From Verrucomicrobiia bacterium (GTDB taxonomy: Bacteria; Verrucomicrobiota; Verrucomicrobiia; Limisphaerales; JADLHS01), in contig WYBW01000124.1 in assembly GCA_011525685.1 (NCBI GenBank), forward strand, positions 1-64,000: DNA of 64,000 bases, written 5' to 3'. Under the pieces are notes generated by a model. The model saw nothing but the letters and a program-made list of their open reading frames with translations. It did not search any database and was not told where the DNA came from. Positions 17,307-25,785 of the stretch are shown piece by piece. Position numbers and translations under genes: made by a program. Within the stretch, counting starts at the first letter, position 1. Every line of letters begins with the position of its first letter.

Positions 17307-19319
17307 ATGCGCTCCCTGGTCCTCACACTCACATCGCTTTGCCTTTGGGTCACCGGCTTCGCCGAACCGGCAACGCTCGACCTGACCGGCCTCACAGTCA
17401 CGCCACACCTGCAATCCACCGAACTGCGCTACCGGCGCGAACCGGATTTCAGTCTCGGCGCAAAGGTGGAGCTGTTCTTGCGCAACAGCGGGCAAGAGGA
17501 GTGGCGTTTGTCGCCGGATGCCGCCCTCCGGGTGCGCGGCAAATCGCCGGACGAACTGCTGGCCGCCAACGAATGGACCTGGCACGACTTCCCAAGCGCG
17601 TGGACCAATCAACCGCTGGTGCTGCCGCCCGGTGCGCTCACGGTGTGGACGTTCAATGGCAAACGCGCGCCGTGGGGCGTCGGCACGAGCGCGACCCTGG
17701 CCATGCCCGGCGCGGAACTGAAGTTCGACCTCGCCGAGCCGCGAGCTTGGCTTTCCGCCATCACGTTCCTGGGCGACGCGACGAATCCGGTTCCCGATTC
17801 GCTGATCCTCCACGTTGTCAATCGCACAGCCGGACCGTTGCGCATGGAGGCGTGCCGTTTGTGGCTGCCGGAGAAGAACACCTCGTGGCGGGCTTTGCGG
17901 CCGCAACCGTGGTTCACGAACCTGAACACCTTCCCGGCCGACGCGGTGATTCCCGCCGGCGATCGCGGCGGCGCGCGCATCCAGACCGGGCCGTTGCCGT
18001 TGACCTACACGGCGGTCGAAGTGCGTTTGCGCGACTCTGCCAATGAACTGCTCACGCTGTGGGCGCATTTGCGCATCAAACGCGAGGTGTTCGACATCAG
18101 CGGCGGCTGGGTGAGCGGTGACGTGCGCGGACACAGCAGCCTGACGTTCGAGCCGTTTCTCAAGACGCTGCGCCGAATGCACGTGAATACGGCGCACATC
18201 GGGCCGGTGGGCGGTTACACCGACCACCCGGAACTCTACGCGAAATATCCGCTCAAGTATTTCAACCGCCTGACGCCCTTCGAGCACTTCGACCGCGACG
18301 AGGTGTTGCCCCGCATCCACGCCGTCGAGTTCCTTGGCGAACCGCAATATGGCGGCGGCCGGCCCGTGCCGCCGCAGGAAGTCTGGCAGGCGCTCGCGCC
18401 CTACGCGGCCACGCGGCTGCCCACCACCGTCACCCACAGCGAGGAACGCATCTGGCGCGATTACGCCGGCTTGAGTGACTATCCACATTACGATGCCTAC
18501 CGCGTCTCGGCACCGGCGGCGGATGTGTGGTCGCGCTATGATCGTTGGAACGGCCAGACCCTCCGCTGGGGCGCGCCGCTCGAAACCATTGGCGACCTGA
18601 CGATCAGCCTGCGCGAACTGAACCGTCCCCGGCCGATTGCCTACTGGTCGCAAGGCGCGCATCACGGCTGGGATCGTTACGGCGGCCGGGCGCGCACCTC
18701 GCCCACGCCCGAGGAACTGCGCGCCCAGGCCTATCACGCGCTGGCGCATCGCATCACGTCGCTCTACTGGTTCAACCTGAGCTTGAAGTCGTTGCTGAAG
18801 TTTCCCGATCTCATCGAGCCGATCACTCGCGTCGGGCGCGAGATGCGGATGTTGGAAGATTATTATCTGGAAGGCGACGCTTATCACTTCGAGCGGCACC
18901 GGCGCGATGACAAACCGGATTGGGATTTTGCTGTGATTGCCGGCCCGCGCGGTGGGGTGTGCTTCGCGCTGGACCTGGCTTACAGCCCGGACCCGCGGGA
19001 ACGGGTGTTCAAATTCGAGCCGCCGCGCGAGACAACGTTTGCGTTTCCGCTGCCGGCGTACCTGCGCAACGCGGTGGAAGTGGCGCGCGTGGAGGCCGAG
19101 GGCGTGCGCCCGGTCAACTTCACCAAGACGGCAACGGGCATCGAGATTTCGGGTCGCAGCGGCCCGGAGAATGTGTTTGTGGTGTCGCCGCGCGCGGGAG
19201 TTGCGGCAAAGCTGGAAGCCCGCCGTCGGGAACTGGTCGCTTATGAGAAATCCATAGGGTTCGATCCGGGAAACAACCCCGCAGACCTGGAAGAACTTCA
19301 ACGCATTTTGAAACCATGA
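17307..19319 (+). CDS. Secreted protein of unknown family, probably carbohydrate-active
   Basis: A 670-residue protein with a signal peptide (MRSLVLTLTSLCLWVTGFAEP). Residues about 20-260 look like beta-sandwich domains (VELFLRNSGQEEWRL, LPPGALTVWTFNG). The later part may be a barrel: WVSGDVRGHSSLTFEPFLKT, HVNTAHIGPVGGYTDHP, TVTHSEERIWRDYAGLSDYP and AYWSQGAHHGWDRYGG, ending in a beta domain (about 540-640). I recognise no catalytic signature with confidence. The Glu residues of HSEERIW are candidates only. The 10-bp gap from the GHL6-like gene suggests one operon and a shared substrate. Confidence 0.6.
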   Translation: MRSLVLTLTSLCLWVTGFAEPATLDLTGLTVTPHLQSTELRYRREPDFSLGAKVELFLRNSGQEEWRLSPDAALRVRGKSPDELLAANEWTWHDFPSAWTNQPLVLPPGALTVWTFNGKRAPWGVGTSATLAMPGAELKFDLAEPRAWLSAITFLGDATNPVPDSLILHVVNRTAGPLRMEACRLWLPEKNTSWRALRPQPWFTNLNTFPADAVIPAGDRGGARIQTGPLPLTYTAVEVRLRDSANELLTLWAHLRIKREVFDISGGWVSGDVRGHSSLTFEPFLKTLRRMHVNTAHIGPVGGYTDHPELYAKYPLKYFNRLTPFEHFDRDEVLPRIHAVEFLGEPQYGGGRPVPPQEVWQALAPYAATRLPTTVTHSEERIWRDYAGLSDYPHYDAYRVSAPAADVWSRYDRWNGQTLRWGAPLETIGDLTISLRELNRPRPIAYWSQGAHHGWDRYGGRARTSPTPEELRAQAYHALAHRITSLYWFNLSLKSLLKFPDLIEPITRVGREMRMLEDYYLEGDAYHFERHRRDDKPDWDFAVIAGPRGGVCFALDLAYSPDPRERVFKFEPPRETTFAFPLPAYLRNAVEVARVEAEGVRPVNFTKTATGIEISGRSGPENVFVVSPRAGVAAKLEARRRELVAYEKSIGFDPGNNPADLEELQRILKP

Positions 19320-19401
19320 ATTCAAAACGGAACCGGGGGAACGCTCTGGCCATTACAGCCCACAACGCCGATCTGCTGGCCGGTGTAAAATGGGCCGGAC
19401 T

Positions 19402-19457
19402 CCGGAGGAGCGACTTACCAGTCGCCTGGGTTTAAGGCGGCTGGTAAGCTGCCTCCC
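19402..19457. repeat. Imperfect hairpin repeat
   Basis: Arms GGAGCGACTTACCAG and CTGGTAAGCTGCCTCC flank a second stem GCCT/AGGC. It lies 83 bp after a stop codon and could also act as a 3'-end structure. There is no T-tract. Confidence 0.5.
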
Positions 19458-19595
19458 CCGGTAGGCTGGCAGTCTTGCGCAAATCTGGGATTCTCCTTGG
19501 GACAGGGTCTGTGGCAATGGCAGTTCGCAATGTCTGACCGCAGGCAAGAAAGCCTCTTGCCGGGAGACGGCCGTTCGTCCAGAAAAGTGCCCGGC

Positions 19596-20615
19596 ATGAT
19601 CGAAGGTCAGACGAACGTTCGCTCCTCACGCTTCGGTGCCGGCGCCTTGGACGGCATCGGCAGAGAGCTTGGCCGCTTCATCGTTACCACCATGGACCTG
19701 CCGTGGCGACTGGCCCAACCTCGGCTGGGCGCGCAGCCCCTTGCCGTGCTGCTGGTCGAAAACATGGAGATCGAAACCCTCGATCGCCAGGTTGCCGCCG
19801 CGCCGCCCTGCGACACCGTGCTGGCCCTCGGCGGTGGTCAGGCGATTGATCTTGGCAAGTACCTCGCGTGGAAACGCGGGCTGCGCCTGGTCACGGCGCC
19901 GACCATCCTAAGCGTGGACGCTTTCGTGACGCCCGCCGCCGGGATTCGTCGGGGACATCGCGTGGAGTATGTTGGCCAGACCAACCCTGACCCGCTCATT
20001 ATTGATTACGACCTGATTCGCACCGCGCCGCCGGCGTTGAACATCGCCGGCGTGGGCGACTTGCTTTCGATTCACACCGCGTGCTTCGATTGGGAACTCG
20101 CGGCGCGCGCGGGAAAGAGCGAGTTTCCCTTCCGCGCCGAAGATGTGGCCAAAGCCCGTGCCATCCTGACGGACACAATGGCCAAAGCGGACTCCATACG
20201 GGCCTGTTCCGATGACGGCTTGCGCGCCATCGTGGAAGGCTACATGCGGGTAAACACGATCTGCCTGCCGGCGGGACACTATCGCGTCGAGGAAGGCAGT
20301 GAGCATTATCTGTTTTACGAGCTGGAGGAACGACTGCAGCGCCCCTTCATCCACGGCTGGATCGTGGGCTTGGGCGTGGGTTTGCTCAGCCGCTTGCAGG
20401 AAAACCAACACGCCGAGGCGGTAAACTTTATGGATGCGGTCGGCCTGTGCCACCAGCCCGCGGACCTGGACCTCCGGCGTGAGGACTTGGTGGCCTCGTT
20501 GCTGAACCTCCGACGCTATGTTGAAGCGCGGCGCGACCTTTGGTACACGGTCATCAACGAACGCGTCGTTACACCGTCTTGGGTGGAAACGGCGCTTGCG
20601 ACCTTGAGATTTTGA
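19596..20615 (+). CDS. sn-glycerol-1-phosphate dehydrogenase-like (EgsA/AraM family)
   Basis: A 339-residue member of the iron-containing alcohol dehydrogenase superfamily. It has the NAD-binding loop VLALGGGQAIDLGKYLAW, the phosphate loop TAPTILSVDAFVTP, and metal ligands in GVGDLLSIHTA (Asp), EEGSEHYLFYELE (His) and FIHGWIVGLG (His), the G1PDH pattern. The enzyme would reduce dihydroxyacetone phosphate to sn-glycerol 1-phosphate. ATG 19596 (MIEGQTNVRSSRFGAGAL) fits the family N-terminus, with ATG 19530 and TTG 19497 as longer alternatives. The gene sits among polysaccharide genes, as AraM does in arabinose operons. The next gene starts 18 bp downstream. Confidence 0.7.
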   Translation: MIEGQTNVRSSRFGAGALDGIGRELGRFIVTTMDLPWRLAQPRLGAQPLAVLLVENMEIETLDRQVAAAPPCDTVLALGGGQAIDLGKYLAWKRGLRLVTAPTILSVDAFVTPAAGIRRGHRVEYVGQTNPDPLIIDYDLIRTAPPALNIAGVGDLLSIHTACFDWELAARAGKSEFPFRAEDVAKARAILTDTMAKADSIRACSDDGLRAIVEGYMRVNTICLPAGHYRVEEGSEHYLFYELEERLQRPFIHGWIVGLGVGLLSRLQENQHAEAVNFMDAVGLCHQPADLDLRREDLVASLLNLRRYVEARRDLWYTVINERVVTPSWVETALATLRF

Positions 20616-20632
20616 AGCACGATGACTCCCGC

Positions 20633-23600
20633 ATGAAGATTACTCCAGAGTTCCTGGTTGACCCCATCAACACTCGCACTGCGGCCGTTGCCTTGGCTGC
20701 GCTCATGCTCGGGGTTGCCTCGACCTCACCCACGGTTGCGGCCGAGCCCATTCGCTGGTGGGTCAGCACGGCGGACCTGAAGCAGCGACTCAGCGAGCAA
20801 CCGCCGCTCGCGTGGCAGGCCGCCGGGCGGGCGCGCGGCAGTCGCATCCAGGTCAATCCCGCCGAGACGTATCAGACGATGCTCGGGTTGGGTTCGTCGC
20901 TCGAGCCGTCCACCTGCTGGAATCTGTCGCTGATGTCCGTCGAGGATCGCGAGCGAACGATGGAACGATTGGTGGACCGCGAGCGCGGCATCGGCATGAA
21001 CCTGATGCGGATTTGCATGGGTACGCCGGACTTCACCGGCGACCCGTGGTATTCCTACAACGACCTCGGACCGGGCGAAACCGATCCGGAGTTGAAACGG
21101 TTCTCTATCGAGAAAGACCGCGCCTATATCCTGCCCATCCTCAAACTGGCCAAGGCAAAGAATCCCGACCTGTTGTTCTTCGCCTCGCCATGGAGTCCGC
21201 CCGGTTGGATGAAAAGCACGGGAACGATGATCGGCGGACATCTGCTGCCGCGCTGGTATCCGGTCTATGCGGAGTACTTCGTGAAGTTCATCCAGGCCTA
21301 CGAGGCGGAGGGCATCCCGATCTACGCGGTCACGATCCAGAATGAACCGGGCGTGGACCGCGCCAAAGAGAAGGACCCGAACTGGTTTTATCCCTCGTGC
21401 CACTGGACGGCGGGGCAGGAGCGGGATTTCATCCGCGATCATCTCGGCCCGGCGTTCCGACGCCACGGGCTCAAGACGCGCATCTGGTGTTACGACCACA
21501 ATTACAACGTCCGCGCCAGCGGCGACGATCCGGGGATTGCGTATCCGCGCACGATCCTGAGCGACCCGCAAGCGGCGCGGTTCGTGGACGGCGTGGCGTT
21601 TCACGGTTACGCGGGCGGGCCGTCCGGCATGAGCACGTTTCATCGCGAGTTTCCGAATGTGCCGCTCTACTTTACCGAAGGCTCGGTGTTTGGAATCAAC
21701 GGCGGCGTCGAACTCATCAAACGGCTGCGCCACCACGCCTCCGCTTACAATGCCTGGGTGACCATTCTGGACGACAACCGCAAACCCAACAACGGCCCGT
21801 TCGAGGCGAGCCGCACCATCATCACGCTCAACCCCGCCACGCGGAAACCGACCGAACACTTCGACTTTTTCCTCTACGGTCAGTTTATGAAGTTCATTCA
21901 ACGTGGCGCCGTGCGGGTGGGCAGCATCGCGGCTGGCAATTCGCTGGCCAATGTGGCGTTTCGCAATCCGGATGGCGAATTCGTGCTCGTCCTGATCAAT
22001 CCAAGTGAACGCGAAACGGCGTTTTCCCTTGTGACTGGCGACCGCATGGCAAACGCCCGCCTGCCGGCCAGGTCGGCGGCGACGTTCGTCTGGGGAGAAC
22101 TAAAGACCTCAGCCGACACCAGCCCTCAAGCGTTCCAAGCGGCTTCGATTCGGCGCACGATTCCGGTGCCGTTGCCGGAGCATCCCGGCAACATTTTCCT
22201 CCAAGGCGAAAGCGTGGCGATCCCGCCGCCTGCTGAAGTGGGCACAGAGGCAACTCCGTGGCGTCTGCTCGACGATCGGCACCAGGTTGTCCGAAATGGC
22301 GAATTGTCCGCCGCAGTGGCCGGTCGCCGGGAATCGCTGTCGTTCGGCCAACTGGGCGTTGGCTGGTATCGGCTGGAATTCGGCCCGGCCGGAGACACCA
22401 ACGCACCGTGGACCACGCTGGGCGTATTGCGCCGACTGGAAGCGCCCGCGCCGCTGGACTCGCCGATTTCGGTGGATTCCGCGGCGGCGTGGTTTGCGCT
22501 GAACGACGTGGAACACCAACGAAAGCTGGCGAATCTTGCCGCGCTGGCCGGCGTGAACAGGGTTCGCGACCGGTTGCGCTGGCGCGACATCCAACCCACG
22601 CCAGGGGATTTGAGGCCGGAGGCGACCACGTACGACACCTCGGCGAGCGTGCAGCGCGAGACGGGTCTGCAAGTGCTTCAGGTTTTTCACGACACTCCGC
22701 CTTGGGCGCAGGAGGAGCCGAATACCGGTGGCCGGTTCGCGCCGGACCTGCGTCATGTTTATGACCTGGCACGCCGACTGGCGGTGCGGTTCAAAGGACG
22801 GGTGACGGCTTGGGAGCCATGGAACGAAGCCAACGTGGCCACGTTCGGCGCCCATACGGTGGATCAGATGTGTTCGTGGCAAAAAGCGGCCTGGCTCGGA
22901 TTCAAGGCCGGCGATCCGGACGTGATCGTGGGTTGGAACGTGACCACCACCGTTCCGACGCCAGCCCACACGGAGGGTCTGCTGGCCAACGAGACATGGC
23001 CGTATTACGACACCTACAACATCCACACCTACGACTGGTCTCATGCTTACGCGGAGTTGTGGAAGCCCGCGCGCGAAGCCGCCGCCGGCCGACCGATCTG
23101 GGTCACCGAGGCCGATCGGGGCACGCCTCATTTGAAGAACGCCCCGTGGTTTGATCAAGAGCCGCGCCTGGAGCGGCTCAAGGCTGAGTGGATCGCGCAA
23201 GCCTACGCCAGCAGCCTGTTCGCCGGCGCCCGACAACATTTCCATTTCATCTTGGGAAATTATCAGGAGGGAAATCACATTCAGTTTGGCCTGTTGCGCC
23301 ACGATCTGACACCACGACCGGCCTACGTGGCGCTAGCCGCGGTGGGCCGATGTCTTGCGGGGGCGCGGGTGTTGGGCCGCTGGCGACCGGGCGACAATGT
23401 TCAGGTGGTTGCTTTCCGGGCCGAACCGGATGGGAAGTCGCGCGACGTGCTGGTGGTGTGGGCGGAAAAGGAAGTGGATTGGGACGGGCGCGGCCAGACG
23501 ACCGCTCGATGGAGTCTGCCGTCCGGGTTGATGGTTCATGAGGTGGTGGATTATCTCGGGCGCTCCATGAACACAAATTTGCCCGCGCCGTTGACCTCCG

Positions 23601-24058
23601 CGCCCGTCTTTGTGTTCCTGCCGCCGGGTCAGGCGCAGAAGCTGCCGTTGGAGAATCCGCCGCCGCGCAACTCATGGCGTGCCGGCACTCCGTCGTCGGT
23701 GGTCCTGCAATTGTCCCTGCCGCGTTCGGTAATCCGGAAGGTGGAAGATTTGCCATGGTCGGAGGGTTATGTGTATCAAGCCGAGCCGGGCAGGGAATTG
23801 GAGTTGAAGTTCCACGTTTACAACTTTGCGTCGGAGGCCATCGCCGGTCAGCTTCAAGTCGCGCGCCGGCCGGACAACTGGGATGTCACCTTGCAATCAC
23901 CCGCGTTTCAACTCCCGAGCCGGGAGCGCCAGGAAGTCTTGGGACGCCTGCGAATCTCGGAATCCGCCGCGAGCCGAGATGGTTGGGTGGTCTTGCGCGC
24001 CGACTGCGGTCCGCAAGGTCAACCGGTGCTGGCCTTTCGCGTGATGGCGAAAGGTTGA
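20633..24058 (+). CDS. Secreted GH30 hydrolase fused to a second clan-A-like domain
   Basis: A 1141-residue protein. ATG 20633 (MKITPEFL) gives a signal peptide ending near TVAAEP. Longer in-frame starts overlap the previous gene. Residues about 70-490 are GH30-like: YQTMLGLGSSLEPSTCWNL, FFASPWSPPGWMKSTG, acid/base Glu in TIQNEPG (about 238) and nucleophile Glu in LYFTEGS (about 349), then the C-terminal beta module. Residues about 605-900 form a second clan GH-A-like barrel (GH39/GH5-like): VFHDTPPWAQ, acid/base Glu in AWEPWNEAN (about 732), and nucleophile Glu in IWVTEADRG (about 826). A beta-rich tail follows (about 915-1141). Both catalytic pairs appear intact, implying a bifunctional enzyme on a beta-linked glycan. 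Confidence 0.75.
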   Translation: MKITPEFLVDPINTRTAAVALAALMLGVASTSPTVAAEPIRWWVSTADLKQRLSEQPPLAWQAAGRARGSRIQVNPAETYQTMLGLGSSLEPSTCWNLSLMSVEDRERTMERLVDRERGIGMNLMRICMGTPDFTGDPWYSYNDLGPGETDPELKRFSIEKDRAYILPILKLAKAKNPDLLFFASPWSPPGWMKSTGTMIGGHLLPRWYPVYAEYFVKFIQAYEAEGIPIYAVTIQNEPGVDRAKEKDPNWFYPSCHWTAGQERDFIRDHLGPAFRRHGLKTRIWCYDHNYNVRASGDDPGIAYPRTILSDPQAARFVDGVAFHGYAGGPSGMSTFHREFPNVPLYFTEGSVFGINGGVELIKRLRHHASAYNAWVTILDDNRKPNNGPFEASRTIITLNPATRKPTEHFDFFLYGQFMKFIQRGAVRVGSIAAGNSLANVAFRNPDGEFVLVLINPSERETAFSLVTGDRMANARLPARSAATFVWGELKTSADTSPQAFQAASIRRTIPVPLPEHPGNIFLQGESVAIPPPAEVGTEATPWRLLDDRHQVVRNGELSAAVAGRRESLSFGQLGVGWYRLEFGPAGDTNAPWTTLGVLRRLEAPAPLDSPISVDSAAAWFALNDVEHQRKLANLAALAGVNRVRDRLRWRDIQPTPGDLRPEATTYDTSASVQRETGLQVLQVFHDTPPWAQEEPNTGGRFAPDLRHVYDLARRLAVRFKGRVTAWEPWNEANVATFGAHTVDQMCSWQKAAWLGFKAGDPDVIVGWNVTTTVPTPAHTEGLLANETWPYYDTYNIHTYDWSHAYAELWKPAREAAAGRPIWVTEADRGTPHLKNAPWFDQEPRLERLKAEWIAQAYASSLFAGARQHFHFILGNYQEGNHIQFGLLRHDLTPRPAYVALAAVGRCLAGARVLGRWRPGDNVQVVAFRAEPDGKSRDVLVVWAEKEVDWDGRGQTTARWSLPSGLMVHEVVDYLGRSMNTNLPAPLTSAPVFVFLPPGQAQKLPLENPPPRNSWRAGTPSSVVLQLSLPRSVIRKVEDLPWSEGYVYQAEPGRELELKFHVYNFASEAIAGQLQVARRPDNWDVTLQSPAFQLPSRERQEVLGRLRISESAASRDGWVVLRADCGPQGQPVLAFRVMAKG

Positions 24059-24072
24059 GGCAATTCAACCGG

Positions 24073-25245
24073 TCACTTCCGCTTGTTCTCAAACCAAACC
24101 GGTCCGCCCCACTTCCCGGTGACGACGACGTCTATGTCGCCATCCTGGTCCAGGTCCACCGCGCAGAGGTTCACGCCCGAACCAATGCCTTCGTCGAAGG
24201 AAATGGCGTGCCGGGTCCACTTGGGGTTCGCGCCGCGCTGGAGCTCATACCAATAGACGCCCAGCTTGCCGTATTCGTCCGGATCGGAGCCGTTGTGGGC
24301 CATGAAACGTTTGCCCGTGATGAGGTCCGGCGTGCCATCGCCGTTGATGTCCGCCAGCGCCAGGCTGTGGGCCTGGCTCCAGGAATCGTCAATCAAATGT
24401 TGCTTCCAACTGCGCTTGCCGTCCACAAGCGATTGTTCGTACCAAAAGATGCCGTGCTTGTGCGCGTTGCTGGTGATCACATCCGGCAGGCCGTCGCCGT
24501 TCACGTCGAAGACGATGATCTGCGGCGTGTGATCGGCTTTGCCGTCTTTCGCGCCCAGCGACCAGGGATGCTCGATCCATTTGCCCTGGCGCGGATCGGT
24601 GGGCGCTTCAAACCAGGCGTCCGGCCGCAGCACGTCCGGACGTCCGTCGCCGTTCACGTCGCCGACCCCGCCGCCGTAGTTCATCGGCTTGTCGGAGATC
24701 ACGTGCTTGACCAGGCCGCGTTTGCCGGAGGGAAGTTTCGCGGCTTCAAACCAGACCGTCGGAGCGCAATCCGCCAGAATCTCCTCGCTCCGGCCATCAC
24801 CGTCAATGTCCACCAGTTCCCCGGCCTCGTAGTTTGCGCTGGTGTCCACCACTGTCTCCTCCCAGTCGCCCGCGGCGCCTTGGGGCTGGCGATACCACCG
24901 GACGCACTTGCAGAACCAGCCGCACGAAACCACGTCCAGCTTTCCATCGCCATCCACGTCCAGCGGCAGGTTCATGAAGTCGTCAAAGTAACCCTTGCCC
25001 TGGTCGTCCACCTCCCCGGCCAGGGTGCGAATCTTCGTGGCCTTCCAATCCGGCGCGAGATAGAGATTCGGCCCGGCCACGATGTCGAGTTTGCCGTCGC
25101 CGTTGAAGTCCGCCACCGCGAGGGCTTCGCTGCGCACCTGGCCGAGGCGATGCGTGACAAATTTAACCGGAGATTCGGCCGCCTGAGCGGGTGCGAAGGT
25201 CAACGCAATCAGGGGAGCGACAAGTCGAAATCGTTTTGAGTTCAT
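24073..25245 (-). CDS. Secreted FG-GAP/VCBS repeat beta-propeller protein
   Basis: A 390-residue protein with a signal peptide (about 1-23, APAQAAE). It carries seven calcium-binding FG-GAP type repeats, visible as DFNGDGKLDIVAG, DVDGDGKLDVVS, DIDGDGRSEEI, DVNGDGRPDVLR, DVNGDGLPDVIT, DINGDGTPDLITG and DLDQDGDIDVVV. These form an integrin-like seven-blade propeller. Such proteins are abundant in Verrucomicrobia and Planctomycetes and are thought to bind ligands or polysaccharides outside the cell. No catalytic motif is seen. The gene is convergent with the GH30 gene, and the stops are 15 bp apart. Confidence 0.8.
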   Translation of the reverse strand: MNSKRFRLVAPLIALTFAPAQAAESPVKFVTHRLGQVRSEALAVADFNGDGKLDIVAGPNLYLAPDWKATKIRTLAGEVDDQGKGYFDDFMNLPLDVDGDGKLDVVSCGWFCKCVRWYRQPQGAAGDWEETVVDTSANYEAGELVDIDGDGRSEEILADCAPTVWFEAAKLPSGKRGLVKHVISDKPMNYGGGVGDVNGDGRPDVLRPDAWFEAPTDPRQGKWIEHPWSLGAKDGKADHTPQIIVFDVNGDGLPDVITSNAHKHGIFWYEQSLVDGKRSWKQHLIDDSWSQAHSLALADINGDGTPDLITGKRFMAHNGSDPDEYGKLGVYWYELQRGANPKWTRHAISFDEGIGSGVNLCAVDLDQDGDIDVVVTGKWGGPVWFENKRK

Positions 25246-25343
25246 GTTACATCCAACCTCACGCGGCGAGCCTGCGCCGGGCGGAGTGAATCGTCAAGCG
25301 TGGAGGACCTCGCAGGCAAAGCAAAGCGTACGCTGAGTTCCGG

Positions 25344-25352
25344 GTGCGATTG
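25344..25352. repeat. Target-site duplication, left copy (GTGCGATTG)
   Basis: A 9-bp direct repeat identical to 25566-25574. It sits immediately before the first terminal inverted repeat of the MITE-like element. Confidence 0.75.
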
Positions 25353-25565
25353 GGGCGCATCTCAGATTATTGCAGGCAGGCATTCCTGGCGTAGCGCAGG
25401 TTTCCCAACCTGCGGTATCGCCGACTTCCAGTCGGCTGGCCCAGGCACGGCGTGGCAGGCGAGGAATACGCAGCGTTTGCGGATTGGAAATCCGCGCCCC
25501 GGCAGACTGGAAGTCTGCGCTACGGCATCGCCTCGGCGCCCCCTGCAAGAAACTGAGATGCGCCC
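25353..25565. mobile_element. MITE-like element, 213 bp, copy 1
   Basis: Bounded by perfect 13-bp terminal inverted repeats, GGGCGCATCTCAG and CTGAGATGCGCCC, and by 9-bp direct repeats GTGCGATTG. It has no coding capacity. Inside are four short hairpins, each with a loop of three or four bases: GCAGGTTTCCCAACCTGC, CGACTTCCAGTCG, CGGATTGGAAATCCG and GCAGACTGGAAGTCTGC. A second, inverted and diverged copy is at 30732-30944. The layout is that of a non-autonomous element moved in trans by a DDE transposase not present in this window. Confidence 0.75.
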
Positions 25566-25567
25566 GT

Positions 25568-25690
25568 GCGATTGAAAGTGGCGATCCGTGGGGTGGAAAG
25601 GCTCGCGCTGCGAGCCGTAGCGCCGCGTGCGGCGGAGTGCTCGCAGCGCGAGCACAGCCGACTCCCGAATTGCCCGCCACTTTCAATCGC
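25568..25690. repeat. Second inverted-repeat element, 123 bp, next to the MITE
   Basis: Perfect 15-bp inverted arms GCGATTGAAAGTGGC and GCCACTTTCAATCGC enclose two further hairpins (GCTCGCGCTGCGAGC and GTGCTCGCAGCGCGAGCAC). The left arm overlaps the right target duplication of the MITE, so the MITE probably inserted into the edge of this older element. Confidence 0.65.
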
Positions 25691-25785
25691 GCCCCCGGGT
25701 TGTTGGCGACCGCCAAGCCATTCGCGATTGAGGCATGCGACAACCAGGTCGGGTTGCCGCCAGCGTGGGCAACCCGCATTTCCAA

